From Porphyromonadaceae bacterium (GTDB taxonomy: Bacteria; Bacteroidota; Bacteroidia; Bacteroidales; Dysgonomonadaceae): a stretch of 56,140 nucleotides of DNA. Within the stretch, counting starts at the first letter, position 1; every line of letters begins with the position of its first letter. Where the stretch lies: positions 1-56,140 of the forward strand of contig JALHIE010000002.1 in assembly GCA_022840285.1 (NCBI GenBank), written 5' to 3'. Under the pieces are notes generated by a model that saw only the letters and a program-made list of their open reading frames with translations, ran no database searches and was not told the origin of the DNA. The translations under genes and the position numbers were made by a program. Of this stretch, positions 7,997 to 15,587 are shown one piece after another.

Positions 7997-8649
7997 AAAA
8001 AGGTTGAAAATCCCAGGAACCATCCCTGCGGATAAGGAGAATTGGTGTGTTGTGCCAGATCGTAGTTCAGCGTAATGTGAGAGTTCCCCAGCCTTAGCCC
8101 TCCCCCTACCAGAAACGAGGGTACAAAACCGCTGCTTTTGGTCACTTCACCTGTCTTTTCATGGGTCAGATTCGACCATAAATGGTTTATTTCCGGCTGT
8201 GCGAAAAGCGTCAGAAACCTCATCGGATAAAGATACCCAAACAGGTTAGCGCCAAGCAGGTTGTTTTTGTAAAGGTACGCTTCGTTATATTGAAAAGCAC
8301 GCACTTTGTTGTAGTAGTACTTTATCCCTACTCCGGCCATAAACCGGTTACTCAGCTGATACCCTACCTGCGGTCCGAAATTAAATGCCGAATAATTCCG
8401 GCTGAAAGACAACCCGATATTGGCTCCGTAACGGAGTTTTCTTTTGTCGAACAGGAATCCTGGATCCGGTTCCCTATCCAAAAGTACCGGTCGCTGGTTT
8501 ATGGGGCTTTGAGCGGCTGGCTGCCGACGTTGTGTCCCGTAAATATTTCGTTCGTCGTCCGTCGAAACGCGGATGGTGTCGTAGGTGATTACCTGAGCCG
8601 ATGCAGTGATCGATAACGCCACCAATAACAGGAGAAAAAAAATTTTCAT
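7993..8649 (-). CDS. outer-membrane beta-barrel-like protein
   Basis: A 218-residue exported protein: signal peptide at residues 1-18 (KIFFLLLLVALSITASA), a polar linker (about 19-65), then alternating amphipathic strands rich in aromatic residues and glycine (YGANIGLSFSRNYSAFNFGP, VGYQLSNRFMAGVGIKYYYN) and a C-terminal phenylalanine pair, as in small outer-membrane barrels. No specific family is recognised. It is convergent with the DUF721 gene with overlapping stops. It follows secG on the same strand but is separated by a terminator, so it probably has its own promoter, which I could not locate. Confidence 0.65.
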   Translation of the reverse strand: MKIFFLLLLVALSITASAQVITYDTIRVSTDDERNIYGTQRRQPAAQSPINQRPVLLDREPDPGFLFDKRKLRYGANIGLSFSRNYSAFNFGPQVGYQLSNRFMAGVGIKYYYNKVRAFQYNEAYLYKNNLLGANLFGYLYPMRFLTLFAQPEINHLWSNLTHEKTGEVTKSSGFVPSFLVGGGLRLGNSHITLNYDLAQHTNSPYPQGWFLGFSTFF

Positions 8650-8723
8650 AGATTTAAACCAATATACCTTGTTACGACAAGATTAACATGAAAGGGTTTA
8701 ACGTTCGTAATAATCCACATACG

Positions 8724-8757
8724 AAAAAGAGAGAAACCCTGAAGCTTCTCTCTTTCC
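8724..8757 (-). terminator. secG transcription terminator
   Basis: Perfect 10 bp arms (8726-8735 and 8746-8755) around a 10-base loop; the minus-strand tail is a short T-run (TTTTTCG). It lies about 25 bases after the secG stop and ends the acyltransferase-to-secG run. Confidence 0.75.
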
Positions 8758-8779
8758 TGTATTGTTCGAATCGAAACGA

Positions 8780-9062
8780 TTATTCTGTGGGTGGGGTAGC
8801 CTGTTGCTGGTCAGGCTGTATGGGCATCACCGGAGTAACGTCGGGCGCTGTGGTCGGATTGAGCGGCGCCGGCTGTTGAACTTCAACCTGCGATTGAGGA
8901 ACAGTGGATCTTGAAGTGGTAAACTTTGCCGTTAGTATACTTAAAACAAGGATAGTAGCAGCCAAAGTCCAAGTTGCTTTTTCCAGAAAGTCGGTAGTTT
9001 TGCGTGATGAGGATCATCAGGATGGCGGCAATTAAAATAAGGATGGTAATAAAAATATACAT
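8780..9062 (-). pseudogene. secG: protein translocase subunit SecG, interrupted by an internal deletion and frameshift
   Basis: SecG is the small two-helix subunit of the SecYEG translocon. The ATG at 9062 begins a correct first helix (MYIFITILILIAAILMILI, 19 residues). The second half, T-D-F-L-E-K-A-T-W-T-L-A-A-T-I-L-V-L-S-I, is present but in another frame, starting at about 9004. The connecting loop, which in Bacteroidetes SecG carries the conserved Q-N-S-K-G-G-G-L-A and a V-M-G-V stretch, is absent. Aligning by memory of the family, about 24 codons minus one base are missing (net about 71 nt). As written no intact SecG is made. The remaining C-terminal tail is Pro/Gln-rich. Either a true lesion or an assembly error. 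Confidence 0.8.
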
Positions 9063-9064
9063 AT

Positions 9065-9802
9065 CTATTCTTTTTTATTTTTCTCGTTGAGTATCAAAAG
9101 TTCCAAAAAACGAATTTGGTCGGCAAAGTAAACACTTTTTTTTGGAAAATTCAAACTTAATTGTCGAATAATTGTCAACGCCTGCTCATATTTTTTTTGT
9201 TTGATGTAAATCCTTGCCAGCGTTTCCGTCAGGAATCCGTCGCTGTCCGGCTCTCTGTCTATTTCTTGTGGTTTAGCCGTCTCCCGCTCTCTCGAAGAGA
9301 TCGTAATTTCATTAGCAGCAGCTTTTTCCAGAAAACTGTCGATGATGTCCTGATGTTTAAATTCGTTTTGACGGGTTTCCGAAATCTCTCCGCCGTACGC
9401 TTTCTCCCGGCTCCGCAGATAAGTAAAATAATCCGTGGAAACGATGTTTGTTTCAATTTCCGGAATGTCAGGGGATTTTTCAGAAAAAGTATCCAGGTAG
9501 TCGTTCAACAGGGCTTGGGTCCTGTCGACAGGGCTAGGTGGGGATTCTTTCGGGAAAAACCGGGCATATTTATCGTTGTTGATAAGATAAAAGAATCGGC
9601 TCCGGTCGGCGCATAAAACGGCGGTTCTTGGCAAGTTCTTTTCAAACTCTTCCCGGCAGGTTAAATACCGGTTCTTTGCCAGCAGCAAATGGGCGGTTTG
9701 AAAACAGGGATATTCTTTAACCAGGTCCTCCAACCTGCTCAGGCTTCTTTCGTCCAACCTCCTGTTACCTGCAACATAACTAAAAAAATCCGATTTATCC
9801 AT
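9065..9802 (-). CDS. tetratricopeptide-type protein upstream of secG
   Basis: A 245-residue cytoplasmic protein from the ATG at 9802 (MDKSDFFSYVAGNRR). The frame is open 16 codons further, into the preceding gene, but that would overlap it by 46 bases, so the inner ATG is preferred. The C-terminal part (about 190-240) has a TPR-like repeat, L-A-R-I-Y-I-K-Q-K-K-Y-E-Q-A-L. The middle is acidic and low in hydrophobic residues. It lies between lptE and secG, separated from secG by 2 bases, an order I recognise from other Bacteroidales. No function is known; the location suggests envelope biogenesis but that is inference. Confidence 0.65.
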   Translation of the reverse strand: MDKSDFFSYVAGNRRLDERSLSRLEDLVKEYPCFQTAHLLLAKNRYLTCREEFEKNLPRTAVLCADRSRFFYLINNDKYARFFPKESPPSPVDRTQALLNDYLDTFSEKSPDIPEIETNIVSTDYFTYLRSREKAYGGEISETRQNEFKHQDIIDSFLEKAAANEITISSRERETAKPQEIDREPDSDGFLTETLARIYIKQKKYEQALTIIRQLSLNFPKKSVYFADQIRFLELLILNEKNKKE

Positions 9803-9803
9803 C

Positions 9804-11483
9804 TTACCAGTTTGCCATAGTCGTGTTGAAAATCTGATCAACGATTTCATCCGTAAGCTCTTCGATCAGTTGGTCCTGCACGTCCGTCAGGTTAACATTA
9901 CTGGAGAAAGTGCGGTTTGCAGAGATGGTCTCTTCTTTGTCCTGTCCCGGAATTTTATTGTTGCGGAAACGCATACGGACGTTCATCGTCAACCGGGTTT
10001 CGGCAGCAAACGCATCCTCCTGCACGGCAAGAGGCGTCAGTTCGTAACCTACAATCTCGCCTTCAATCTCCATATCGCCGTTCTGATTTACAAACTGCAA
10101 CCGCGTGTTCCGGGTAAACATATCCTTCAGGGCTTCGTTGAAGCGTGACTCAAGCGGCGGATAAACCAACGGTGCCTGATTCACGAAATTGCCCAACTGC
10201 AACGTTTTGGTCAGGTTATAATCGATGGAAGCCCCACTGAACTTGTAAGAAATGGAACAGGAGGTCATCAGGTACTCCTTGATCTTTCTGTACAGCGTGC
10301 GTTCCGAAATACCCAGTTCGCCGGCAGCCAGCTTACGCTTCCCGTTATGTTTCTCCAACGCAAGGACGATCATCTCTTTTTCAGCATCCTCCAGCGAAAG
10401 GTTTGCAATTTCAACTTCGGTTGCTTCCTGGAAATCGGACCGATCGCGCATCTCCGCCAGGTGCGTTTTCTTAGGTACAAGCTCTTCGTATTTCAACGGT
10501 AGCGTTACCGAGGTTTTGTCTTGAGAAGCGCTCGACGCATGAAAAACGGTGTTTTCATCCTGCGGAACCGATGCGGCTGCATCTTCCAGAATGGTTTTCA
10601 CCACATTTTTCAGATCGTTGATGTCTTTTTTCATGTCGAAAAGCACCTGGTAGAGAATCTCCCGTTCCGACGAAAAGATTTTCTGGTCCGAATCTCTTGA
10701 TTGTGAGGCCAACACTGGCAGTGCAGCATCTGTTCTGGGCAGGTATTTCTGTAAAATCTCGGAGGTGATCACACGTTCGTGTTCTATTACCGAAATCTGT
10801 TCCGTTACGTTCTTCAGCTGCCGGACATTACCGGGCCAACGAAAATTCTTGAGCACCTCCCGGGCATCTTCGGTCAGTGTGATGGGCGGCATCATGTATT
10901 TCTCGGCACAATCACCGGCAAATTTTAGCGGTGAAATGCGGATGGGAACCGAGTTTAGCCGGTAAAACAGGTCTTCCCTGAATTTCCCTCTTTCGATGGC
11001 CTGGGCAATGTTCAGGTTGGTGGCCGCAACTACCCGTACATCGCTCTTTTCCACTTGCGAAGAACCAACCTTTATAAACTCTCCGGTCTCCAGCACACGC
11101 AACAGACGGGCCTGCGTGGATAAAGGCAACTCCCCTACTTCATCGAGAAAGAGGGTGCCGCCGTTGGCTACTTCAAAATATCCCTTGCGTGTTGCCGTAG
11201 CGCCTGTGAACGATCCTTTCTCGTGTCCGAAAAGTTCAGAATCAATAGTCCCTTCGGGGATAGAGCCACAGTTAATAGCAAAATAGGGACCGTGCTTACG
11301 GCGGCTGTACTGGTGAATGATCTGCGGAAAGTTTTCCTTCCCGACACCGCTCTCACCTGTAATCAGCACCGAAAGGTCGGTAGGGGCAACCTGTAAAGCG
11401 ACATCGATGGCCCTGTCCAACTCGGATGAAACGCCAATGATGCCGAAACGCTGTTTAACTTGTTGTATATTCTGTTTGGCCAT
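9804..11483 (-). CDS. sigma-54-type AAA+ transcriptional activator fused in frame to an LptE-like lipoprotein
   Basis: One frame encodes two proteins that are normally separate neighbours. Residues 1-405 are an AAA+ activator without a receiver domain: Walker A G-E-S-G-V-G-K-E at 43-50, G-S-F-T-G-A loop at 90-95, Walker B G-G-T-L-F-L-D-E at 108-115, and a Fis-type helix-turn-helix (about 381-402) ending R-T-L-Y-R-K-I-K-E-Y-L. From the ATG at 10268 the frame continues MTSCSISYKFSGASIDYN, the mature start of Bacteroidetes LptE, which handles LPS transport at the outer membrane with LptD. The activator's stop, any spacer and the LptE signal peptide are missing. The AAA+ domain also lacks about 12 residues (the R-E-R-x-E-D-I-x-L-L-F-R block expected after I-S-P-L, junction at about 10925). 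The ATG at 11483 is preferred to the GTG at 11495. Confidence 0.8.
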   Translation of the reverse strand: MAKQNIQQVKQRFGIIGVSSELDRAIDVALQVAPTDLSVLITGESGVGKENFPQIIHQYSRRKHGPYFAINCGSIPEGTIDSELFGHEKGSFTGATATRKGYFEVANGGTLFLDEVGELPLSTQARLLRVLETGEFIKVGSSQVEKSDVRVVAATNLNIAQAIERGKFREDLFYRLNSVPIRISPLKFAGDCAEKYMMPPITLTEDAREVLKNFRWPGNVRQLKNVTEQISVIEHERVITSEILQKYLPRTDAALPVLASQSRDSDQKIFSSEREILYQVLFDMKKDINDLKNVVKTILEDAAASVPQDENTVFHASSASQDKTSVTLPLKYEELVPKKTHLAEMRDRSDFQEATEVEIANLSLEDAEKEMIVLALEKHNGKRKLAAGELGISERTLYRKIKEYLMTSCSISYKFSGASIDYNLTKTLQLGNFVNQAPLVYPPLESRFNEALKDMFTRNTRLQFVNQNGDMEIEGEIVGYELTPLAVQEDAFAAETRLTMNVRMRFRNNKIPGQDKEETISANRTFSSNVNLTDVQDQLIEELTDEIVDQIFNTTMANW

Positions 11484-11499
11484 GTTCTTACTCACAAAT

Positions 11500-12333
11500 T
11501 TACCTCTTTTTTGCTAATGCATAGGTTTTATCGCGTAAAAAATCACCTAACTCATCTGTGTCGCTGATCGACCTGATCACGTCGGGCATAATCGGTTCAC
11601 CAAATGTTAACGTCATTTCCTTTCCTTTCTTGTTGTACAACTCATGACACAGAACCAGGCTCTGCAATTGCCAGTTGAGAAAACGGGTAGCATAGAACAG
11701 GTACCTGTTCCGGCAATCGATGTATAGCGGAATCACAGGAACTCTGGCCTTTTGGATGAGCTTTATGACCGACGGCTGCCAGTGGCGGTCGTGGATCATA
11801 AATCTGCCCTTCCGAAACTTTAGCCTGGAAACCGATCCCGCAGGGAAGAACCCCATCGAGTTCCCATTTCGGATATGGTCGATGCACTCCTTTATCCCGG
11901 AAAGCGAAATGTGCTTCATTTTGTCTGTATGCTTGTATGGATTCACTTGTATGAAGTTCTCTTCCATCGTATCCACCAGCCCCAAAATATAGTTAACCAT
12001 TACCTTGAAGTTTTTCACTCTCGATGCCACTGTTTCAATAAGCGCAATCCCGTCAACGTGGCCGTTGGGATGATTGGCAACCACAATAAACGGCTTATCC
12101 TTAAAAGATTCCAAAACCCGGTCGTTTACTACGGTACGTTTAAGTCCCAATTTGTCGAGTAAATCAGTGCAAAAAGCGACTCCGGTCAGGTGCTTGGATT
12201 TATCATATACCTCACAGGCGTTATTGAGTCCCGATAATTTCATTCCCCATTTAATGTACCTGTCACCGTTTTTCCCCCGGAAGACCGGGTGAAACTTTCG
12301 TATGTCATCATCACTGATCAAGCGTTCTTTCAT
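11500..12333 (-). CDS. PlsC-like acyltransferase family protein
   Basis: A 277-residue membrane-associated acyltransferase. The catalytic H-x-x-x-x-x-D motif is seen in V-A-N-H-P-N-G-H-V-D-G-I-A-L, and the second block in F-F-P-A-G-S-V-S-R, followed by V-P-V-I-P-L-Y. The N-H-P-N-G-H-x-D-G variant belongs to the hemolysin-like branch that in Bacteroides includes acyltransferases of aminolipid (glycine lipid) synthesis; assignment to that pathway is a guess. The ATG at 12333 is chosen over the upstream in-frame start at 12360. The gene precedes the sigma-54 activator on the same strand with about 16 bases between, so both are likely co-transcribed. Confidence 0.75.
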   Translation of the reverse strand: MKERLISDDDIRKFHPVFRGKNGDRYIKWGMKLSGLNNACEVYDKSKHLTGVAFCTDLLDKLGLKRTVVNDRVLESFKDKPFIVVANHPNGHVDGIALIETVASRVKNFKVMVNYILGLVDTMEENFIQVNPYKHTDKMKHISLSGIKECIDHIRNGNSMGFFPAGSVSRLKFRKGRFMIHDRHWQPSVIKLIQKARVPVIPLYIDCRNRYLFYATRFLNWQLQSLVLCHELYNKKGKEMTLTFGEPIMPDVIRSISDTDELGDFLRDKTYALAKKR

Positions 12334-12425
12334 GCTATACAATCGTCTGCTTTTCAACAAAAAATTACCGCAACTAAAACATAAGGTGTCTTAATATACG
12401 GTAATTGTTGAAATCAATCCTTCTT

Positions 12426-13808
12426 TTATTTGAGTTCCTGGACAATATCAATAACCTGTTTACCGACCTCTTCTGCCTCTTTCAAAGATTTCGCTTCCGA
12501 GTAAATCCGGATAATGGGCTCGGTATTCGATTTACGCAGGTGCACCCATCTATCGGGAAAATCAATTTTAACTCCATCGATATCGGTTACCCGCTCCCCA
12601 CTGAAACGTTCTTTCACCTTTAGCAGGATAGCATCGATATCGATATCGGGAGTGAGTTCAATTTTTTGTTTCGACATAAAATAGCCGGGGTAGTCCGCCC
12701 TGAGCTCGCTCACCTTTTTCCCCGATTTCGCCAGTTGTGTTAAAAACAGTGCGATACCCACCAACGCATCACGTCCGTAGTGGGAAGCCGGATAGATAAC
12801 TCCGCCGTTTCCTTCGCCGCCAATTACAGCTCCGACCTCTTTCATCTTTGCCACCACATTCACTTCGCCTACTGCGGCAGCAAAATACTCTCCGCCCCGT
12901 TGTAGGGTAACGTCCCGCAGTGCGCGGGTAGAGCTCAGGTTTGAAACCGTATTCCCGGGGGTATGCTGCAATACATAATCCGAAACGGCTACTAACGTAT
13001 ACTCTTCCCCGAACGGCTCTCCGTTTTCGGCGTAAATGACCAACCGGTCTACATCCGGATCAACGGCAAAACCTACATCTGCCCGGGAGCTTTTCATCAG
13101 CGATGCAAGTTCGGTCAGGTTTTGCGGCAAGGGTTCCGGGTTATGTGAAAAATTACCGTGCGTGGCGCAATGTAACTTAAAAACCTCCTTCACCCCAAGG
13201 GCATACAACAACTCCGGAACGGCGTTTCCTCCAACAGAGTTAACCGCATCCACTGCCACCCTGAAGCGGGCAGATTTTATGGCTTCCAAATCCACCAGAC
13301 CCAATTGAAGAATACTTTGGATATGGGTGTGCAGGTATTGTTTGTGACTGACTTTTCCCAGTTCATCCACGGGAGCATACTCGAAATTCTCTGCTTCAGC
13401 CATCTCCAGGATCTTGTTGCCTTCGACGGCATTCAAAAATTCACCCCTGCTGTTCAGCAACTTAAGGGCATTCCATTGTTTCGGATTGTGACTCGCAGTA
13501 ATGATAATTCCTCCCGAAGCCGATTCTTTCACAACGGCTATTTCCGTAGTGGGTGTTGTTGCCATACCTACATCCACCACATCGCAACCCATACCCGTCA
13601 AGGCACCGGTAATGACGCTATGTACCATGTTGCCCGATATCCGTGCATCTCTTCCCACCACTATTTTCGGCCTTAAGTCTCCGGTGGAATTTTTGATAAA
13701 CAGGGCATAGGCAGATGCAAATTTCACGATGTCAACCGGAGTGAGGTTTTCTCCCACCCTTCCTCCAATTGTTCCCCGGATTCCGGATATGGATTTAATG
13801 AGTGTCAT
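12426..13808 (-). CDS. glmM: phosphoglucosamine mutase
   Basis: Interconverts glucosamine-6-phosphate and glucosamine-1-phosphate on the way to UDP-GlcNAc for peptidoglycan and LPS. The 460-residue protein has the phosphoserine loop I-I-I-T-A-S-H-N-P at about residues 98-106, the metal site D-P-D-V-D-R at about 245-250, the sugar-binding G-G-E-G-N-G-G near 330 and the C-terminal phosphate-binding R-K-S-N-T-E-P-I-I-R-I-Y. Some Bacteroidetes enzymes of this type are annotated as phosphomannomutase/phosphoglucomutase, but the length and the G-G-E-G-N-G pattern favour GlmM. It ends the rpe-comEC-nrnA-like-DUF4827 run. Confidence 0.88.
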   Translation of the reverse strand: MTLIKSISGIRGTIGGRVGENLTPVDIVKFASAYALFIKNSTGDLRPKIVVGRDARISGNMVHSVITGALTGMGCDVVDVGMATTPTTEIAVVKESASGGIIITASHNPKQWNALKLLNSRGEFLNAVEGNKILEMAEAENFEYAPVDELGKVSHKQYLHTHIQSILQLGLVDLEAIKSARFRVAVDAVNSVGGNAVPELLYALGVKEVFKLHCATHGNFSHNPEPLPQNLTELASLMKSSRADVGFAVDPDVDRLVIYAENGEPFGEEYTLVAVSDYVLQHTPGNTVSNLSSTRALRDVTLQRGGEYFAAAVGEVNVVAKMKEVGAVIGGEGNGGVIYPASHYGRDALVGIALFLTQLAKSGKKVSELRADYPGYFMSKQKIELTPDIDIDAILLKVKERFSGERVTDIDGVKIDFPDRWVHLRKSNTEPIIRIYSEAKSLKEAEEVGKQVIDIVQELK

Positions 13809-13814
13809 AGTGCG

Positions 13815-14393
13815 TTATGATTGCGATTCGAATCGGTATTTAATGTAATCGTAGTACGTTGTTGAATAGGACTGTTGATCGCTTTGTGAGCCCATATTGA
13901 AAGGAACGATCATCTTTACTTTTCCTGCATGCCCGATGTAAGAAAGCGGCACAGCCCATCCGGGTGTCGATCCGGAGTACAGGGAGCGGTTCATTACGGT
14001 TACGGGGCCCCTGTAGATGAGTGATTCCGGAAAAGGGCTACGCACCGGATCCTCGTTAGAATATTCGGTTGTATCGTTCGAGGAGGTGAAGTAACGCAAC
14101 CCGATAAACCGGACATAAACTTCTTCGCCTTCTTTTACTTTGTTGGCCGTATCACCCGGCTCTATGATATTGAAATAAACTCCAGTTGCCGGATCACGGT
14201 AAAATTCATTGGATTTGAAAACCAGATTTTCGGGAAATTCATCCAAAACAATCAGCTTATTCTCCAGGATGAACTTTTCAATGGCCCGGGTTTCGTCCTT
14301 CAGAATCTCTGCATACGTTCTTCTTTTGTTGCAGGAAGCGCTGACAAGCGCAAGACCCAGTAAACAGAATATTATGTAATGTGTTTTTTTCAT
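13815..14393 (-). CDS. DUF4827 lipoprotein, FKBP-like fold
   Basis: A 192-residue lipoprotein: signal peptide with lipobox ending S-A-S-C at about residues 18-21, then a DUF4827 domain. The stretch K-V-K-E-G-E-E-V-Y-V-R-F-I-G-L-R-Y and the later A-V-P-L-S-Y-I-G-H-A-G-K-V-K-M-I-V-P resemble FKBP-type prolyl isomerases, to which DUF4827 is related; the isomerase active-site residues are not obviously complete, so activity is uncertain. The position between an nrnA-like gene and glmM is conserved in Bacteroidales by memory. A possible own -7 element, TACATTTG, lies at 14434-14427 on the minus strand. Confidence 0.78.
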   Translation of the reverse strand: MKKTHYIIFCLLGLALVSASCNKRRTYAEILKDETRAIEKFILENKLIVLDEFPENLVFKSNEFYRDPATGVYFNIIEPGDTANKVKEGEEVYVRFIGLRYFTSSNDTTEYSNEDPVRSPFPESLIYRGPVTVMNRSLYSGSTPGWAVPLSYIGHAGKVKMIVPFNMGSQSDQQSYSTTYYDYIKYRFESQS

Positions 14394-14509
14394 TTTTTAA
14401 AATTGCGAAAATTTAGAAATTGGCTACAAATGTAAGCAATCCCGTTTAAAAAAAATGTTATTTCACACAAAATAAACTATAAACCTCCGAAAAAACGAGA
14501 GATACATCC
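14394..14509 (-). promoter_or_regulatory. spacer with a possible internal promoter before DUF4827-glmM
   Basis: The 116-base gap is the longest in this run. Minus-strand TACATTTG (14434-14427) fits TAnnTTTG and lies 33 bases before the DUF4827 ATG; no clear -33 partner was found. Confidence 0.3.
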
Positions 14510-15562
14510 CTACTTAGGAGTATTTTTCAGCTCTTCGGCGTACAACGCGATACCCTCTTCAAATCGGGAGATAGCCTCTTCCAACGTACCGTAAAGTTCT
14601 CCACCCGAAGCATTTAGATGTCCGCCTCCGTGAAAGAATCGCGCAGCAAATTCGTTGGTGGGGAAAGTGCTTTGTGAGCGGAACGAGAGCTTCACCATCT
14701 CCTTGTCTTCGCGAATGAATGCAGAAAAAATAATGTCCTTAATGCTGAGTGGATAGTTCACGAATCCATCGGTATCGCCTTTGTTGTAGCTGAATTGCTT
14801 CTGGTCTTCAAGCGACAGCCATATGAGCGCAGTGTGGAGTTCGGGATACACTTTCATCCGTTGAGACAGGGTAAAACCCAGCAGCCGGAACCGATCTTCT
14901 GTAAGGTTGTTATAGACCAGCGAATAAATCCGGTCCTTATCAATCCCTTTCCTAAGCAGCAAACTGATTATCAGGTATACTTCCGGATTATTGGAGTTAA
15001 ACGTAAAGCCACCGGTATCGGTCATCATCCCACAATAAATACATTCGGCAACCGTTTTGTCGATTTCTTCGTACCGGTCTGCCTGGTACAGCAAACGGAA
15101 AATCAGCTCACTGGTCGATGAAATTGCGGGATAAGAGATAACCACATCGTAATTATTCCCGGGAAAAAGATGATGATCAATAAGCACTTTATGGGCAGCG
15201 GATTTTTCCAAAAGGGATGCCATATTCCCTACTCGTTTGGGTATGTTGTAATCGAGGCTGAAAATCAGATCGGCGTGATCGAAAATAACCTGTGCTGCTT
15301 TCGGATTGTATTCATAAACAAGAATTTCACCGGATCCGGCCATCCATTTCAGAAAATAGGGAAACGAATTGGGTACCATCAACTTGACATCTTTCTTTTT
15401 CAACTTCAGAAAATGATAGAGTCCCAGCGACGCTCCCAGCGCATCGCCATCGGGAGAGAGGTGTGTGGTAATCAATATCTGGCTACTGTTTTCGATCAAC
15501 TCTTGCACCTGTTGTACGGATGACTTGTCAATAACCTCCGATAAGGGTTCGAAATAGTTCAT
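14510..15562 (-). CDS. DHH/DHHA1 phosphoesterase, NrnA-like
   Basis: A 350-residue protein of the DHH family that includes NrnA, which degrades very short RNAs (nanoRNA), pAp or cyclic-dinucleotide products. The DHH domain shows T-T-H-L-S-P-D-G-D-A-L-G at about residues 32-43, S-L-D-Y-N near 103 and the name motif L-I-D-H-H near 131; the DHHA1 domain ends in F-H-G-G-G-H-L-N-A-S-G-G. With cdaA in the same window, one possible role is hydrolysis of pApA from c-di-AMP breakdown, but a dedicated phosphodiesterase is not seen here and the idea is inference. Lies between comEC and DUF4827. Confidence 0.85.
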   Translation of the reverse strand: MNYFEPLSEVIDKSSVQQVQELIENSSQILITTHLSPDGDALGASLGLYHFLKLKKKDVKLMVPNSFPYFLKWMAGSGEILVYEYNPKAAQVIFDHADLIFSLDYNIPKRVGNMASLLEKSAAHKVLIDHHLFPGNNYDVVISYPAISSTSELIFRLLYQADRYEEIDKTVAECIYCGMMTDTGGFTFNSNNPEVYLIISLLLRKGIDKDRIYSLVYNNLTEDRFRLLGFTLSQRMKVYPELHTALIWLSLEDQKQFSYNKGDTDGFVNYPLSIKDIIFSAFIREDKEMVKLSFRSQSTFPTNEFAARFFHGGGHLNASGGELYGTLEEAISRFEEGIALYAEELKNTPK

Positions 15563-15587
15563 TTTTTTATAGAAAAGATCAAAATTA

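Noticed and set aside
9065..9850. Longer start of the TPR gene at 9850
   Set aside because: Would overlap the upstream gene by 46 bases; the ATG at 9802 gives a family-like start.
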